DNA of 64,000 nt, from the NCBI RefSeq assembly GCF_002813295.1, contig NZ_PHUE01000001.1, forward strand, positions 1,922,001 to 1,986,000, written 5' to 3'. How positions within the stretch are numbered: the first letter of the stretch is position 1; each line of letters starts with the position of its first letter. This DNA comes from Flavobacterium sp. 5 (lineage in GTDB: Bacteria > Bacteroidota > Bacteroidia > Flavobacteriales > Flavobacteriaceae). The notes below the pieces were generated by a model. It searched no databases. It worked only from the letters and a program-made list of their open reading frames with translations, and was not told where the DNA came from. Positions 55,770 to 63,074 of this stretch are shown one piece after another. A program made the translations under genes and the position numbers.

Positions 55770-56807
55770 TTATGGTGCTGGGTCAGGAATAACAGCCTGA
55801 ATAGCATCAATCTCATTTAAAATTTCTTCGGACAAAACAACATCAATAGTAGCAATATTTTCTTTTAGTTGTTCCATTGTCGTAGCACCAATAATACTAC
55901 TAGTCAAAAAAGGTTGTCGTTCCACAAAAGCAAGAGCCAATTGTGTCAATGTCAACCCGTGTTTGTGTGCTACTTGCTGATATAATTTTGTAGCTTCAGT
56001 TGATTTTGCACTACTGTATCTTGAATACTGTGGAAACAAATTCAACCTCGAATTTGGATGACTTTCCCCAGTTAAAAATTTACCCGACAAAACCCCAAAT
56101 GCCATTGGTGAATAAGCCAATAATCCAACATTTTCACGAAGACAAACTTCCGCTGAAGCGTTTTCGAAAAGACGATTCAATAAAGAATATGGATTTTGAA
56201 CAGTTTTGATTCTTGGCAAATTATTGTATTTGTTTTCTTCTAGGAAACGCATCATCCCCCAGGCATTTTCATTGGAAACTCCAACATGTTTTATTTTTCC
56301 AGCTTTTACAAAACCATCCAATGCTTCCAGAACTTCATGAATATTATCCTCCCAGCCATCTTCCTGAACTTTGTAGCCACGTTGACCAAAAAAGTTGGTT
56401 TTGCGTTCTGGCCAGTGCAATTGATACAAATCCAAATAATCTGTTTGAAGACGTTGTAAACTATTGTCCAAAGCATAACGAATACTTGCTGGAGAAAAAT
56501 CCAGTTTGTCACGCATATAGCCAAAAATAGGACTTGGTCCAGCAATTTTTGAAGCCAAAACTACTTCTTCTCTTTTTCCAGTTTTCTTGAACCATGATCC
56601 AATGATTTTTTCTGTACTTCCATACGTTTCTTGCTTTCCTGGAATAGAGTACATCTCGGCAGTATCAAAAAAATTAATGCCTTTCTCGAGTGCATAATCC
56701 ATTTGAGCATGTCCTTCAGATTCTGAGTTTTGTTGTCCAAAAGTCATTGTTCCAAGACATATTTTGCTAACTTTAATATCGGTATTCGGTAAAGTAGTGT
56801 ATTTCAT
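55770..56807 (-). CDS. Aldo/keto reductase (Tas-like)
   Basis: A 345-aa NADP(H)-dependent aldo/keto reductase. The catalytic tetrad is visible: Asp and Tyr in FFDTAEMYS, Lys in VVLASKIAG, His in LYQLHWPE. The length and the GSTEKIIGSWFKKTGKR and FFGQRGYK segments resemble the Tas/MgrA subgroup. Substrate unknown. Its predicted 5' leader carries the CTTAGnnn repeats at 56818-56846. It stands alone. Confidence 0.9.
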   Translation of the reverse strand: MKYTTLPNTDIKVSKICLGTMTFGQQNSESEGHAQMDYALEKGINFFDTAEMYSIPGKQETYGSTEKIIGSWFKKTGKREEVVLASKIAGPSPIFGYMRDKLDFSPASIRYALDNSLQRLQTDYLDLYQLHWPERKTNFFGQRGYKVQEDGWEDNIHEVLEALDGFVKAGKIKHVGVSNENAWGMMRFLEENKYNNLPRIKTVQNPYSLLNRLFENASAEVCLRENVGLLAYSPMAFGVLSGKFLTGESHPNSRLNLFPQYSRYSSAKSTEATKLYQQVAHKHGLTLTQLALAFVERQPFLTSSIIGATTMEQLKENIATIDVVLSEEILNEIDAIQAVIPDPAP

Positions 56808-56817
56808 GTTTGAGTTG

Positions 56818-56846
56818 ATAAGCTCCTAAGAGTCTAAGTTGCTAAG
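56818..56846. repeat. 8-bp-period CTAAGnnn cluster in the aldo/keto reductase leader
   Basis: CTAAG is at 56826, 56834 and 56842 with an exact 8-bp period, and a degenerate unit (ataag) at 56818. It lies between the likely promoter (56861-56868, minus) and the ATG at 56807, so it would be in the mRNA leader as CTTAG repeats. Confidence 0.7.
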
Positions 56847-56860
56847 TTTTTTTTAGAAAG

Positions 56861-56868
56861 CAAAGATA
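56861..56868 (-). promoter_or_regulatory. Candidate -7 promoter element of the aldo/keto reductase
   Basis: Minus-strand TATCTTTG matches TAnnTTTG. It predicts a leader of about 45-50 nt containing the CTTAG repeats. Confidence 0.5.
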
Positions 56869-56911
56869 AAAATTAGTTGTTCGGATTTCTTTTAGCATTA
56901 TTATATTTAAC

Positions 56912-56946
56912 AAAAAAGGTTCAACGTTTACACGAGAACCTTTTTT
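56912..56946 (-). terminator. Terminator of the OmpA-family lipoprotein gene
   Basis: The stem aaaaaaggttc / gaacctttttt (11 bp) has a 13-nt loop. It lies about 34 bp beyond the stop codon at 56981, with a T run on the minus strand. Confidence 0.85.
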
Positions 56947-56948
56947 AA

Positions 56949-56985
56949 CTTAGTAGTATAGTTACTTAGAATCTTAGCTTCTAAA
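56949..56985. repeat. 8-bp-period CTTAGnnn cluster overlapping the OmpA-family stop codon
   Basis: CTTAG is at 56949, 56965 and 56973, a degenerate tatag at 56957 and ctaaa at 56981, all on an 8-bp register. It is inverted relative to the 56818-56846 cluster, with the terminator hairpin between them. The OmpA-family stop codon falls within the last unit. Confidence 0.65.
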
Positions 56986-57919
56986 AATCATTCAGCATTT
57001 TTGAAATTTCATCCAATCTTGGAGTTAAAATGATTTCAATTCTACGGTTTTTTGATTTCCCTTCCGCTGTTGCATTACTTGCTAATGGAGAGTATTCACT
57101 TCTTCCAGCTGCAGTAAGATTTTGTTTGTTGACCTTTTTGTTTTCACCCAAAATAGTAACAATGGCTGTGGCTCTTTTTGTAGAAAGGTCCCAGTTATCA
57201 GCAATAGGACCTGAACCTTCATAAGGATCATTATCCGTATGTCCCTCTATCAATACTGAAATATCAGGATTGTCTCCCAATACTTTTCCAACTTCGACAA
57301 CAGCTTTTTTCCCTTCGGAACCCACTGCCCAACTACCCGAATTAAAGAGTAATTTGTTTTCCATAGAAACATATACTTTCCCGTTCTTTTGTTCTACAGT
57401 AAGTCCTTTACCTTCAAAACCATTCAGCGCTTTGGAAAGCGTTTCTTTTAGTTTTTTCATACTGGCTTCTTTGGCTGCAATAAGATCTTCTAGCTCTTTT
57501 AATCTTTGGCTGCTGGCATTCAATTTTTCTTGTTCTAGAGCCAATGCTTTTGCTTTTGCATCCAATTGCTCCAACAGTTCACGATTCTTTTTCATGTTGG
57601 CTTCCAATGATTCATTGCTGTTTTTTTCTAAAGCAGCATAAGAATCTTGCATTACTTTCATTTTGTTCTTAGCTGAGTCATAATCAGCTTGAACTTTAGC
57701 TAAATTAGAATTAACATCATCCAATTTCTTTTTCAAGGTTTCTTTTTCAGATTCTAATTGTTTTTTAGAAGCTAATAAAGCAGCATTTTCATCTGAAATG
57801 CTTCTATTTTCCTTTTTTAAATCAGCAAATTTAGTTTCTAAATCATTGTATATTTTTTTGGAAACACAGGAAGTAGTTAGTGCAACCATTAAAAGTCCGA
57901 TAGAAATTTTTTTAATCAT
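56981..57919 (-). CDS. OmpA-family peptidoglycan-binding lipoprotein with coiled coil
   Basis: A 312-aa lipoprotein (lipobox TTSC, Cys18). Residues of about 22-170 form a long heptad-rich coiled coil (DLETKFADLKKENRSISDE...; ALEQEKLNASSQRLKELEDLI). The C-terminal OmpA domain (about 185-305) has VLIEGHTDNDPY, a conserved NWDLSTKRATAIVTIL, and the meso-DAP-binding type GRSEYSPLASN...GKSKNRRIEIIL. It should be tethered to the outer membrane and bind peptidoglycan. Single-gene unit. Confidence 0.92.
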   Translation of the reverse strand: MIKKISIGLLMVALTTSCVSKKIYNDLETKFADLKKENRSISDENAALLASKKQLESEKETLKKKLDDVNSNLAKVQADYDSAKNKMKVMQDSYAALEKNSNESLEANMKKNRELLEQLDAKAKALALEQEKLNASSQRLKELEDLIAAKEASMKKLKETLSKALNGFEGKGLTVEQKNGKVYVSMENKLLFNSGSWAVGSEGKKAVVEVGKVLGDNPDISVLIEGHTDNDPYEGSGPIADNWDLSTKRATAIVTILGENKKVNKQNLTAAGRSEYSPLASNATAEGKSKNRRIEIILTPRLDEISKMLNDF

Positions 57920-58027
57920 AATTAGGTTAAATTTAAATATTTGTATGCATTTGAGGTCAAATGTTTATGCGATCTGGAAGCTCCTAGGTGTATTAGTTCC
58001 TTAAAAAACAATTTTTATTGTTATTTA

Positions 58028-58789
58028 CTAATCAATTTCCACCAAAACTGGGCAATGATCAGAATGCATAGCATCTGGTAATATAACGGCTCTTTTGAGT
58101 TTATGTTTTAATGAATCACTCACTAAATTGTAATCGATACGCCAACCTTTGTTATTTCCTCTGGCTCCAGCGCGGTAACTCCACCATGAATATTGGTGCG
58201 GCTCGGAATTGAAATGACGAAAACTATCTACAAAACCAGATTTCATAAATTTATCTAACCATGCTCTTTCTTCGGGTAAAAAGCCCGAAGTATTTTTGTT
58301 ACGTATTGGATCATGGATATCAATCGCCTCATGGCAAATGTTGTAATCTCCGCAAATTATAAGATTAGGAATAGTTGTTTTTAGTACGTCTATGTAATTC
58401 TGAAAATCATCCATGAACATAAATTTGTGACTTAAACGATCAATATTCGTTCCCGAAGGCAAGTACAAACTCATAACAGAGCAGTCATCAAAATCGGCAC
58501 GAAGGTTTCTTCCTTCAAAATCCATGTGCTGAATTCCAGTTCCATAAACTACATTATTGGGTTTAATTTTGGAAAGAATTGCTACACCGCTATACCCTTT
58601 TTTTGTAGCTGGATAATAGTATTGATATGGATAACCAGCAGCGGTAATATCGGAAACAGGGATTTGTTCTTCAGTTGCTTTGATTTCCTGTAAGCAAATA
58701 ACATCAGGGTTAGCCTGTTGTAGCCATTCAATAAATCCTTTGGTGATGGCAGCTCGAATTCCGTTTACGTTGTATGAGATTATCTTCAT
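58028..58789 (-). CDS. xth: Exodeoxyribonuclease III (AP endonuclease)
   Basis: A 253-aa exonuclease III/AP endonuclease-family protein for base-excision repair. KIISYNVNGIRAAI, the metal-binding Glu in DVICLQEIKATEEQ, LIICGDYNICHEAIDIHDP, and the C-terminal RIDYNLVS and MHSDHCPVLVEID are intact. Length is usual. Divergent from the acyltransferase gene; a TACTTTTG element at 58820-58827 (minus) is a possible -7 promoter. Confidence 0.95.
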   Translation of the reverse strand: MKIISYNVNGIRAAITKGFIEWLQQANPDVICLQEIKATEEQIPVSDITAAGYPYQYYYPATKKGYSGVAILSKIKPNNVVYGTGIQHMDFEGRNLRADFDDCSVMSLYLPSGTNIDRLSHKFMFMDDFQNYIDVLKTTIPNLIICGDYNICHEAIDIHDPIRNKNTSGFLPEERAWLDKFMKSGFVDSFRHFNSEPHQYSWWSYRAGARGNNKGWRIDYNLVSDSLKHKLKRAVILPDAMHSDHCPVLVEID

Positions 58790-58819
58790 TTAAATAAATT
58801 TGTTTTTTACTGTGGAATC

Positions 58820-58827
58820 CAAAAGTA
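58820..58827 (-). promoter_or_regulatory. xth: Candidate -7 promoter element of xth
   Basis: Minus-strand TACTTTTG matches TAnnTTTG about 30 bp before the xth ATG. Confidence 0.4.
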
Positions 58828-58881
58828 GTAAAAAGAAGAAAGATTGATTCAAAAAAAAACATAAAAAATGGAGTATTTTGC

Positions 58882-58889
58882 TATCTTTG
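58882..58889 (+). promoter_or_regulatory. Candidate -7 promoter element of the acyltransferase fusion
   Basis: TATCTTTG matches TAnnTTTG and predicts a leader of about 20-25 nt before the ATG at 58916. Confidence 0.5.
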
Positions 58890-58915
58890 TCTCTTGCTCA
58901 AAAAAGAAAAAATAG

Positions 58916-60730
58916 ATGGGTCTAGTTACCGCGAAAGAAGTTGCAAAAACAATAAACACAGATAAGTACGGAGTTTTCGGTACTTTTTCAGGTTGGTTGT
59001 TGATGAAAGTTTTAAAAATCTCAACCTTAAATAAAATATACGACAGGAATAAACATTTGAAAGAATTACCATTCCTGAATGCCATTTTAGATGAATTTCA
59101 AATTAAATTTGAGATTCCAGAAGAAGATTTCAAACGTTTACCAAAAGACGGGGCTTATATAACTATTTCTAATCATCCCCTTGGAGGAATTGATGGTATT
59201 TTATTATTGAAATTAATGCTTGAAAAAGAACCTAATTTCAAAATCATAGCCAATTTTTTATTGCATCGAATTGACCCAATGAAGCCTTATATCATGCCGG
59301 TGAATCCTTTTGAAAACCACAAAGATGCTAAATCTAGTGTGGTAGGAATTAAGGAAACTTTACGTCATCTTAGAGATGGAAAACCTTTGGGTATGTTTCC
59401 AGCTGGAGAAGTTTCAACCTATATAGATGGAAAATTGGTTGTTGATAAAGTTTGGGAAGAAGGCGCTATAAAAGTAATTCGAAAAGCACAAGTCCCTGTA
59501 GTTCCTATTTATTTTCATGCCAAAAATAGTCGTTTATTTTATTTTTTATCTAAAATAAATCCAACGCTTAGGACAGCTAAACTTCCTTCGGAATTATTAA
59601 CTCAAAAAGACCGCATTATCAAAGTTCGAGTTGGAAAACCTATTTCTGTTGCCGAACAAAATGAATACAAATCAATCGAAGAGTACACGGAATTCTTGAG
59701 AAAGAAAACGTATATGCTCGCCAATCCTTTTGAGAAAGACAATAATTTTTTGAATACCGCTAACTTGTTGCCTCCCAAAGCTCCTAAAAAGATTGTCACT
59801 CCAGGTAATAAAGAGAAGATGATTGCCGAAGTAGATGCCCTAAGAACAGCTGACCTTCGTCTTTTGACAAGCAAAAATTACGAAGTCTTTTTTGCAGAAG
59901 CCAAACAAATTCCAAATATATTATATGAAATTGGTCGTTTGCGTGAAATTACTTTTAGAGAAGTAGGTGAAGGAACAAACGAATCTATAGATATTGACAA
60001 ATACGATAAATATTACCGTCATCTCTTTTTGTGGGATGACGAAACCAAACAAATTGCTGGTGCTTACCGAATGGGATTGGGGTCTGAAATTTTTCCAAAA
60101 TACGGTATAGAAGGGTTTTATTTGAATGGGTTGTTCCGTTTTGAACCCGAGTTACACGATATGATGAGTAAATCTATCGATATGGGTAGAGCATTTATCA
60201 TTAAAGATTACCAACAAAGACCAATGCCTCTATTCTTGTTGTGGAGAGGAATTATGCACACCACTTTACATTATCCTGAGCATAAGTTTTTATTAGGAGG
60301 TGTCAGCATTAGTAATCAATTTTCAGATTTTTCAAAATCTTTGATGATTGAGTTTATGAAATCACATTATTACGACCCATATATAGCACAATATGTACAC
60401 CCTAAGAAAGAATTCAAGGTAAAACTAAAAGATGCTGATAAGGATTTTATATTCGACGAAGCAGAAGCGGATTTGAATAAGTTTGACAAACTTATTGATG
60501 AATTAGAACCTGGAATTTTAAGACTCCCTGTACTGATCAAAAAATACATCAAACAAAATGCAAAACTAGTAGCGTTTAATGTCGATCCACTATTCAACAA
60601 TGCTATAGATGGATTAATGTACATTCGAATTTCGGATATTCCAGAAAGCACTATGAAACCTGTTATGGAAGAATTTCAAGCTGAATTGGAACGTAAACTA
60701 AACGATAAAGAAGATCACGAACAAGAATAA
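58916..60730 (+). CDS. Bifunctional acyltransferase of the OlsF / GlsB-GlsA type
   Basis: A 604-aa fusion. The N-terminal half (about 60-270) is PlsC-like: YITISNHPLGGIDGILLL gives an HX5D variant of the usual HX4D motif, and GMFPAGEVSTYIDG replaces the FPEG block. The C-terminal half (about 310-560) is a GNAT-like hemolysin/N-acyltransferase domain (YEIGRLREITFREVGEG; YYRHLFLWDDETKQIAGAYRMGLG; SIDMGRAFIIKDYQQRPMPLFLLWRG). This pairing is known to make N-acyl then O-acyl amino-acid lipids: ornithine lipids in the OlsF family and glycine lipids in Bacteroides (GlsB/GlsA). Which amino acid is used here cannot be told. Its downstream terminator is split by the IS element. Confidence 0.85.
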   Translation: MGLVTAKEVAKTINTDKYGVFGTFSGWLLMKVLKISTLNKIYDRNKHLKELPFLNAILDEFQIKFEIPEEDFKRLPKDGAYITISNHPLGGIDGILLLKLMLEKEPNFKIIANFLLHRIDPMKPYIMPVNPFENHKDAKSSVVGIKETLRHLRDGKPLGMFPAGEVSTYIDGKLVVDKVWEEGAIKVIRKAQVPVVPIYFHAKNSRLFYFLSKINPTLRTAKLPSELLTQKDRIIKVRVGKPISVAEQNEYKSIEEYTEFLRKKTYMLANPFEKDNNFLNTANLLPPKAPKKIVTPGNKEKMIAEVDALRTADLRLLTSKNYEVFFAEAKQIPNILYEIGRLREITFREVGEGTNESIDIDKYDKYYRHLFLWDDETKQIAGAYRMGLGSEIFPKYGIEGFYLNGLFRFEPELHDMMSKSIDMGRAFIIKDYQQRPMPLFLLWRGIMHTTLHYPEHKFLLGGVSISNQFSDFSKSLMIEFMKSHYYDPYIAQYVHPKKEFKVKLKDADKDFIFDEAEADLNKFDKLIDELEPGILRLPVLIKKYIKQNAKLVAFNVDPLFNNAIDGLMYIRISDIPESTMKPVMEEFQAELERKLNDKEDHEQE

Positions 60731-60751
60731 AATCTTAAATTATAGAAGCAT

Positions 60752-60770
60752 AAAAAAGCCCGAAAATCTC
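60752..60770. terminator. Left half of a terminator hairpin split by the IS element
   Basis: aaaaaagcccgaaaatctc here, and cgaaaatctcgggcttttttt at 62140-62160, rejoin into one hairpin (stem aaaaaagcccga / tcgggctttttt, loop aaatc) when the element and one target copy are removed. The uninterrupted sequence would have terminated the acyltransferase and DUF2752 genes, which are convergent. Confidence 0.85.
60761..60770. repeat. Left 10-bp target-site duplication of the IS element
   Basis: CGAAAATCTC directly precedes the IS left end and is repeated exactly at 62140-62149. Confidence 0.93.
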
Positions 60771-60799
60771 TAGTAGTGGTCGGAAGAAATTCCGGCCAC

Positions 60800-62020
60800 T
60801 TATGTTTTAAAGACTTTTGAAGGATCTCCACCTGCCAACGTTATCATTATTGCAGTAATAAGTTCTCTAAGTTCCAAAACAAATCTTCTTTTAGCGGTTT
60901 TATAACCAATATTATTTGCTTTTTTATATATAAGGATAAGCATTGCTACAATTAAAGTCATATAAACCATTACTTCTATTCCATTTTTGCTGAGTGAAAC
61001 AAGATGACTAAAATTGAGTTCTTGTTTGATAAATCTAAAAAAAACTTCAATATCCCATCTTTTCCTGTAATAATCAGCAACTTCTTTAGCAGTAAGTTGA
61101 AAATCATTAGTAATAAACCAAAAAACTTTTTCGGGATTTTGTTTGTTTTTCACAACCACTAGCCTGAATTGATTATCGACTTTTTCTTGGCGATGATGTG
61201 TGTTCCCTCGCTTGTTTTTTATTGGAACACCTGTGTAAAGGTTGACAATACTGTCTTGAATTAAGATATTTTCTCCAATATCTAAATCCTGATTTTCCAG
61301 AATCAAAGACCGTATTTCTTGATGTTTTCGGTTTTCCTTAGACCTGATAACAAATTTGATATTCTTTTTATCAAAGTCTTTCATAGTTCGGGTGGATTGA
61401 ATACCTCTGTCGATAATGTAAATATTGCTATGTTCAGTATCTTTTTTTACTTGATTTAAAATAGCTTCGGGAAGAGCATTATCTTCTGCTGAATATCTTT
61501 GAGCATTAAATATCTCAACACCAGAAGGAAGAATTCCGTCAAAGGAAACACTATATTTTATAAGTTTTTTACCGCTTTTTTGATCAATACCTTCTTTGAG
61601 TTTTCCAGCAGCTTCTGCAACAATGGTACTATCTACCCGAATTAAATTATACTTGCCTCTTTCTAACTGATTGTAACTCTCAGAAAAACGATCATACATA
61701 CATTCAAAAATTTCTTTGAAATAACTCGCATCAATCTTCGAGAGTCTCTCTGAAATTGAACTTCTTCGGATAGTTTCTGATTCATCCAAGTTAAATATAG
61801 ATTTAAAACCTGAATAGTTAAAGGTGTCTTCCAATGTTCGTTGGCTGAGCTTTTCGTTATCCATTATAGAATATAAAAGCAGATAAAATACTTTTTTGCC
61901 ATGAAGAACTTTTGAATAATGATCTACTTTAGTACTGGTGGAAAGATGGGATAAGAGAGCCTCTGGAATGAAGCCTAATAACTCTTTAACGGATACTTTG
62001 TGGTCTTTAAAATTTGCCAT
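60800..62020 (-). CDS. IS4-family transposase (DDE)
   Basis: A 406-aa DDE transposase. The first Asp is in LIRVDSTIVAEAAGK, the second in IYIIDRGIQSTRT, and the third-region YREK signature Y-x2-R-x3-E-x6-K is perfect in YRKRWDIEVFFRFIK. The N-terminal DUF4372-like helical domain (VSVKELLGFIPEALLSHLS) is typical of IS4-group elements in Bacteroidota. No frameshift or stop interrupts it, so it should be active. A hairpin at 62024-62041 sits 3 bp before the ATG on the mRNA. Confidence 0.95.
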   Translation of the reverse strand: MANFKDHKVSVKELLGFIPEALLSHLSTSTKVDHYSKVLHGKKVFYLLLYSIMDNEKLSQRTLEDTFNYSGFKSIFNLDESETIRRSSISERLSKIDASYFKEIFECMYDRFSESYNQLERGKYNLIRVDSTIVAEAAGKLKEGIDQKSGKKLIKYSVSFDGILPSGVEIFNAQRYSAEDNALPEAILNQVKKDTEHSNIYIIDRGIQSTRTMKDFDKKNIKFVIRSKENRKHQEIRSLILENQDLDIGENILIQDSIVNLYTGVPIKNKRGNTHHRQEKVDNQFRLVVVKNKQNPEKVFWFITNDFQLTAKEVADYYRKRWDIEVFFRFIKQELNFSHLVSLSKNGIEVMVYMTLIVAMLILIYKKANNIGYKTAKRRFVLELRELITAIMITLAGGDPSKVFKT

Positions 62021-62023
62021 AGA

Positions 62024-62041
62024 TTACTGATTTACCAGTAA
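62024..62041 (-). promoter_or_regulatory. Start-proximal hairpin of the transposase message
   Basis: TTACTG / CAGTAA with a 6-nt loop lies just before the transposase ATG. It might limit translation of read-through messages, a common strategy in insertion sequences, but the stem is short. Confidence 0.3.
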
Positions 62042-62103
62042 TAAATATACGTAAAATCAATACTATAAACAAGAAAAATCTCGTTAAATAAATAATTAAA
62101 AAC

Positions 62104-62131
62104 AAAAAAAGTCGGAAGATTTTCTTCCGAC
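62104..62131 (-). terminator. IS right-end hairpin acting as terminator against read-in
   Basis: On the minus strand a 9-bp stem (GTCGGAAGA / TCTTCCGAC), 3-nt loop and then seven T's occur just inside the IS end. It would stop transcription entering from the DUF2752 gene. Confidence 0.7.
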
Positions 62132-62139
62132 CATGACTA

Positions 62140-62149
62140 CGAAAATCTC
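62140..62149. repeat. Right 10-bp target-site duplication of the IS element
   Basis: CGAAAATCTC directly follows the IS right end, identical to 60761-60770. Confidence 0.93.
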
Positions 62150-62158
62150 GGGCTTTTT

Positions 62159-62596
62159 TTATTTCCAAATGGATTCTTTTAAAATGGAATCATAGGTGTT
62201 CTTTTCTACAAAATAGGTTATTCTTACTATTTGATAAAAAATCAAAAAACAAGCCAAAACATAGGCTAACTTTTTATTGTATAAAATTCCATTAAAATAT
62301 TCTTTTTTGGTAATCAATTCGGTTGCTAAAACCAATATTGTTACCACACAAAAAAGAACTACAAATGGCCCTAAAATATGATAATAAAAACTTTTGTATA
62401 AATCTCCCTGATAGAAATAAACCAATGATTTTGTTATACCACAACCAGGACAAGGAAATCCTGTAAGCATCTTGAAAGGACATAAAGACTGATCCTTCTC
62501 AAGATGATTATTCTGATTGTGTAACATTAAAAAAAACGGAATTATAAGAGTTATTAAAGCTCCTATAATTCCGAGTATTTTTCGTTGTCGTTTCAT
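62159..62596 (-). CDS. DUF2752-family membrane protein
   Basis: About 145 aa from the ATG at 62596. An in-frame TTG at 62632 is rejected because it would overlap the upstream gene. The family signature PFKMLTGFPCPGCGITKSLVYFYQGDLYKSFYYHILGP is clear, with hydrophobic segments before and after it (ILGIIGALITLIIPFFLML; VVLFCVVTILVLATELI; AYVLACFLIFYQIVRI). Function unknown. The stop codon lies in the T run of the terminator now split by the IS element. It follows the DUF4234-like gene by 4 bp. Confidence 0.85.
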   Translation of the reverse strand: MKRQRKILGIIGALITLIIPFFLMLHNQNNHLEKDQSLCPFKMLTGFPCPGCGITKSLVYFYQGDLYKSFYYHILGPFVVLFCVVTILVLATELITKKEYFNGILYNKKLAYVLACFLIFYQIVRITYFVEKNTYDSILKESIWK

Positions 62597-62600
62597 TTTA

Positions 62601-62981
62601 TTAATACAACTTATTGATTTCGCTTTGAACAATCATGGCAGCAACCATTGGAAATAATAACCCTAAAACTAAATAAAGCACTGAATCATCTTTTACTGGT
62701 ATTCCAATTCTTTTTTGAGCAGCAGGCAAACCATCTTTCCCTACTAAATAAAAGAAATAGGCATTTACTGGGAAACAACAACCTGCAAAAATTGCGATAG
62801 GTTGTGAAATGATTTCTCTTCCAGCAACTGCATTTAGCACTTCTGATGCTTTTAAATTCCAATAGATTAAGTACAATCCACAGGTTACAAAACCTAGTAA
62901 CAACACAACAATCGGATCGACTTTAAACACTGGAATCGGATTATTAGGTGTATTCCAAGTTTCTTCTGTTTTAATTTCCAT
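62601..62981 (-). CDS. Small membrane protein, DUF4234-like
   Basis: A 126-aa protein with three to four hydrophobic segments. VVLLLGFVTCGLYLIYWNLKASEVLNAVAG matches the pattern of DUF4234-like proteins (G-x-Y-x-x-Y/W-W...E-x-L/N). FAGCCFPVNAYFFYLVG and a C-terminal YLVLGLLFPMVAAMIVQSEIN follow. No enzymatic motif. It is paired with the DUF2752 gene 4 bp downstream, a pairing that suggests a shared membrane role. Confidence 0.7.
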   Translation of the reverse strand: MEIKTEETWNTPNNPIPVFKVDPIVVLLLGFVTCGLYLIYWNLKASEVLNAVAGREIISQPIAIFAGCCFPVNAYFFYLVGKDGLPAAQKRIGIPVKDDSVLYLVLGLLFPMVAAMIVQSEINKLY

Positions 62982-63074
62982 AACTTATAATTTAATGATT
63001 GATAGATATTGGACTAAATTATAAAAAATATCACAAAATACTATTTATTAAACAATTAAAATCTTACAGTATTT

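Larger units (their letters stand above)
60771..62139 (-). mobile_element. IS4-family insertion sequence, 1369 bp, complete
   Basis: Terminal inverted repeats TAGTAGTGGTCGGAAGAAA (60771-60789) and TAGTCATGGTCGGAAGAAA (reverse complement of 62121-62139) match at 17 of 19 positions. An exact 10-bp target duplication flanks them. Both ends also fold internally: GGTCGGAA/TTCCGGCC at 60778-60797 and GTCGGAAGA/TCTTCCGAC at 62111-62131. One intact transposase fills the element. Near-complete repeats and an exact duplication argue for a recent insertion. Confidence 0.95.

Noticed and set aside
57270..57641. Plus-strand open frame antisense to the OmpA-family lipoprotein
   Set aside because: Ser/Phe-rich translation expected from the complement of a Lys/Glu-rich coiled coil; the minus-strand gene has clear domains.
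60800..62020. Composite transposon carrying neighbouring genes
   Set aside because: Only one element copy with its own inverted repeats and target duplication is present; flanking genes lie outside the duplication.
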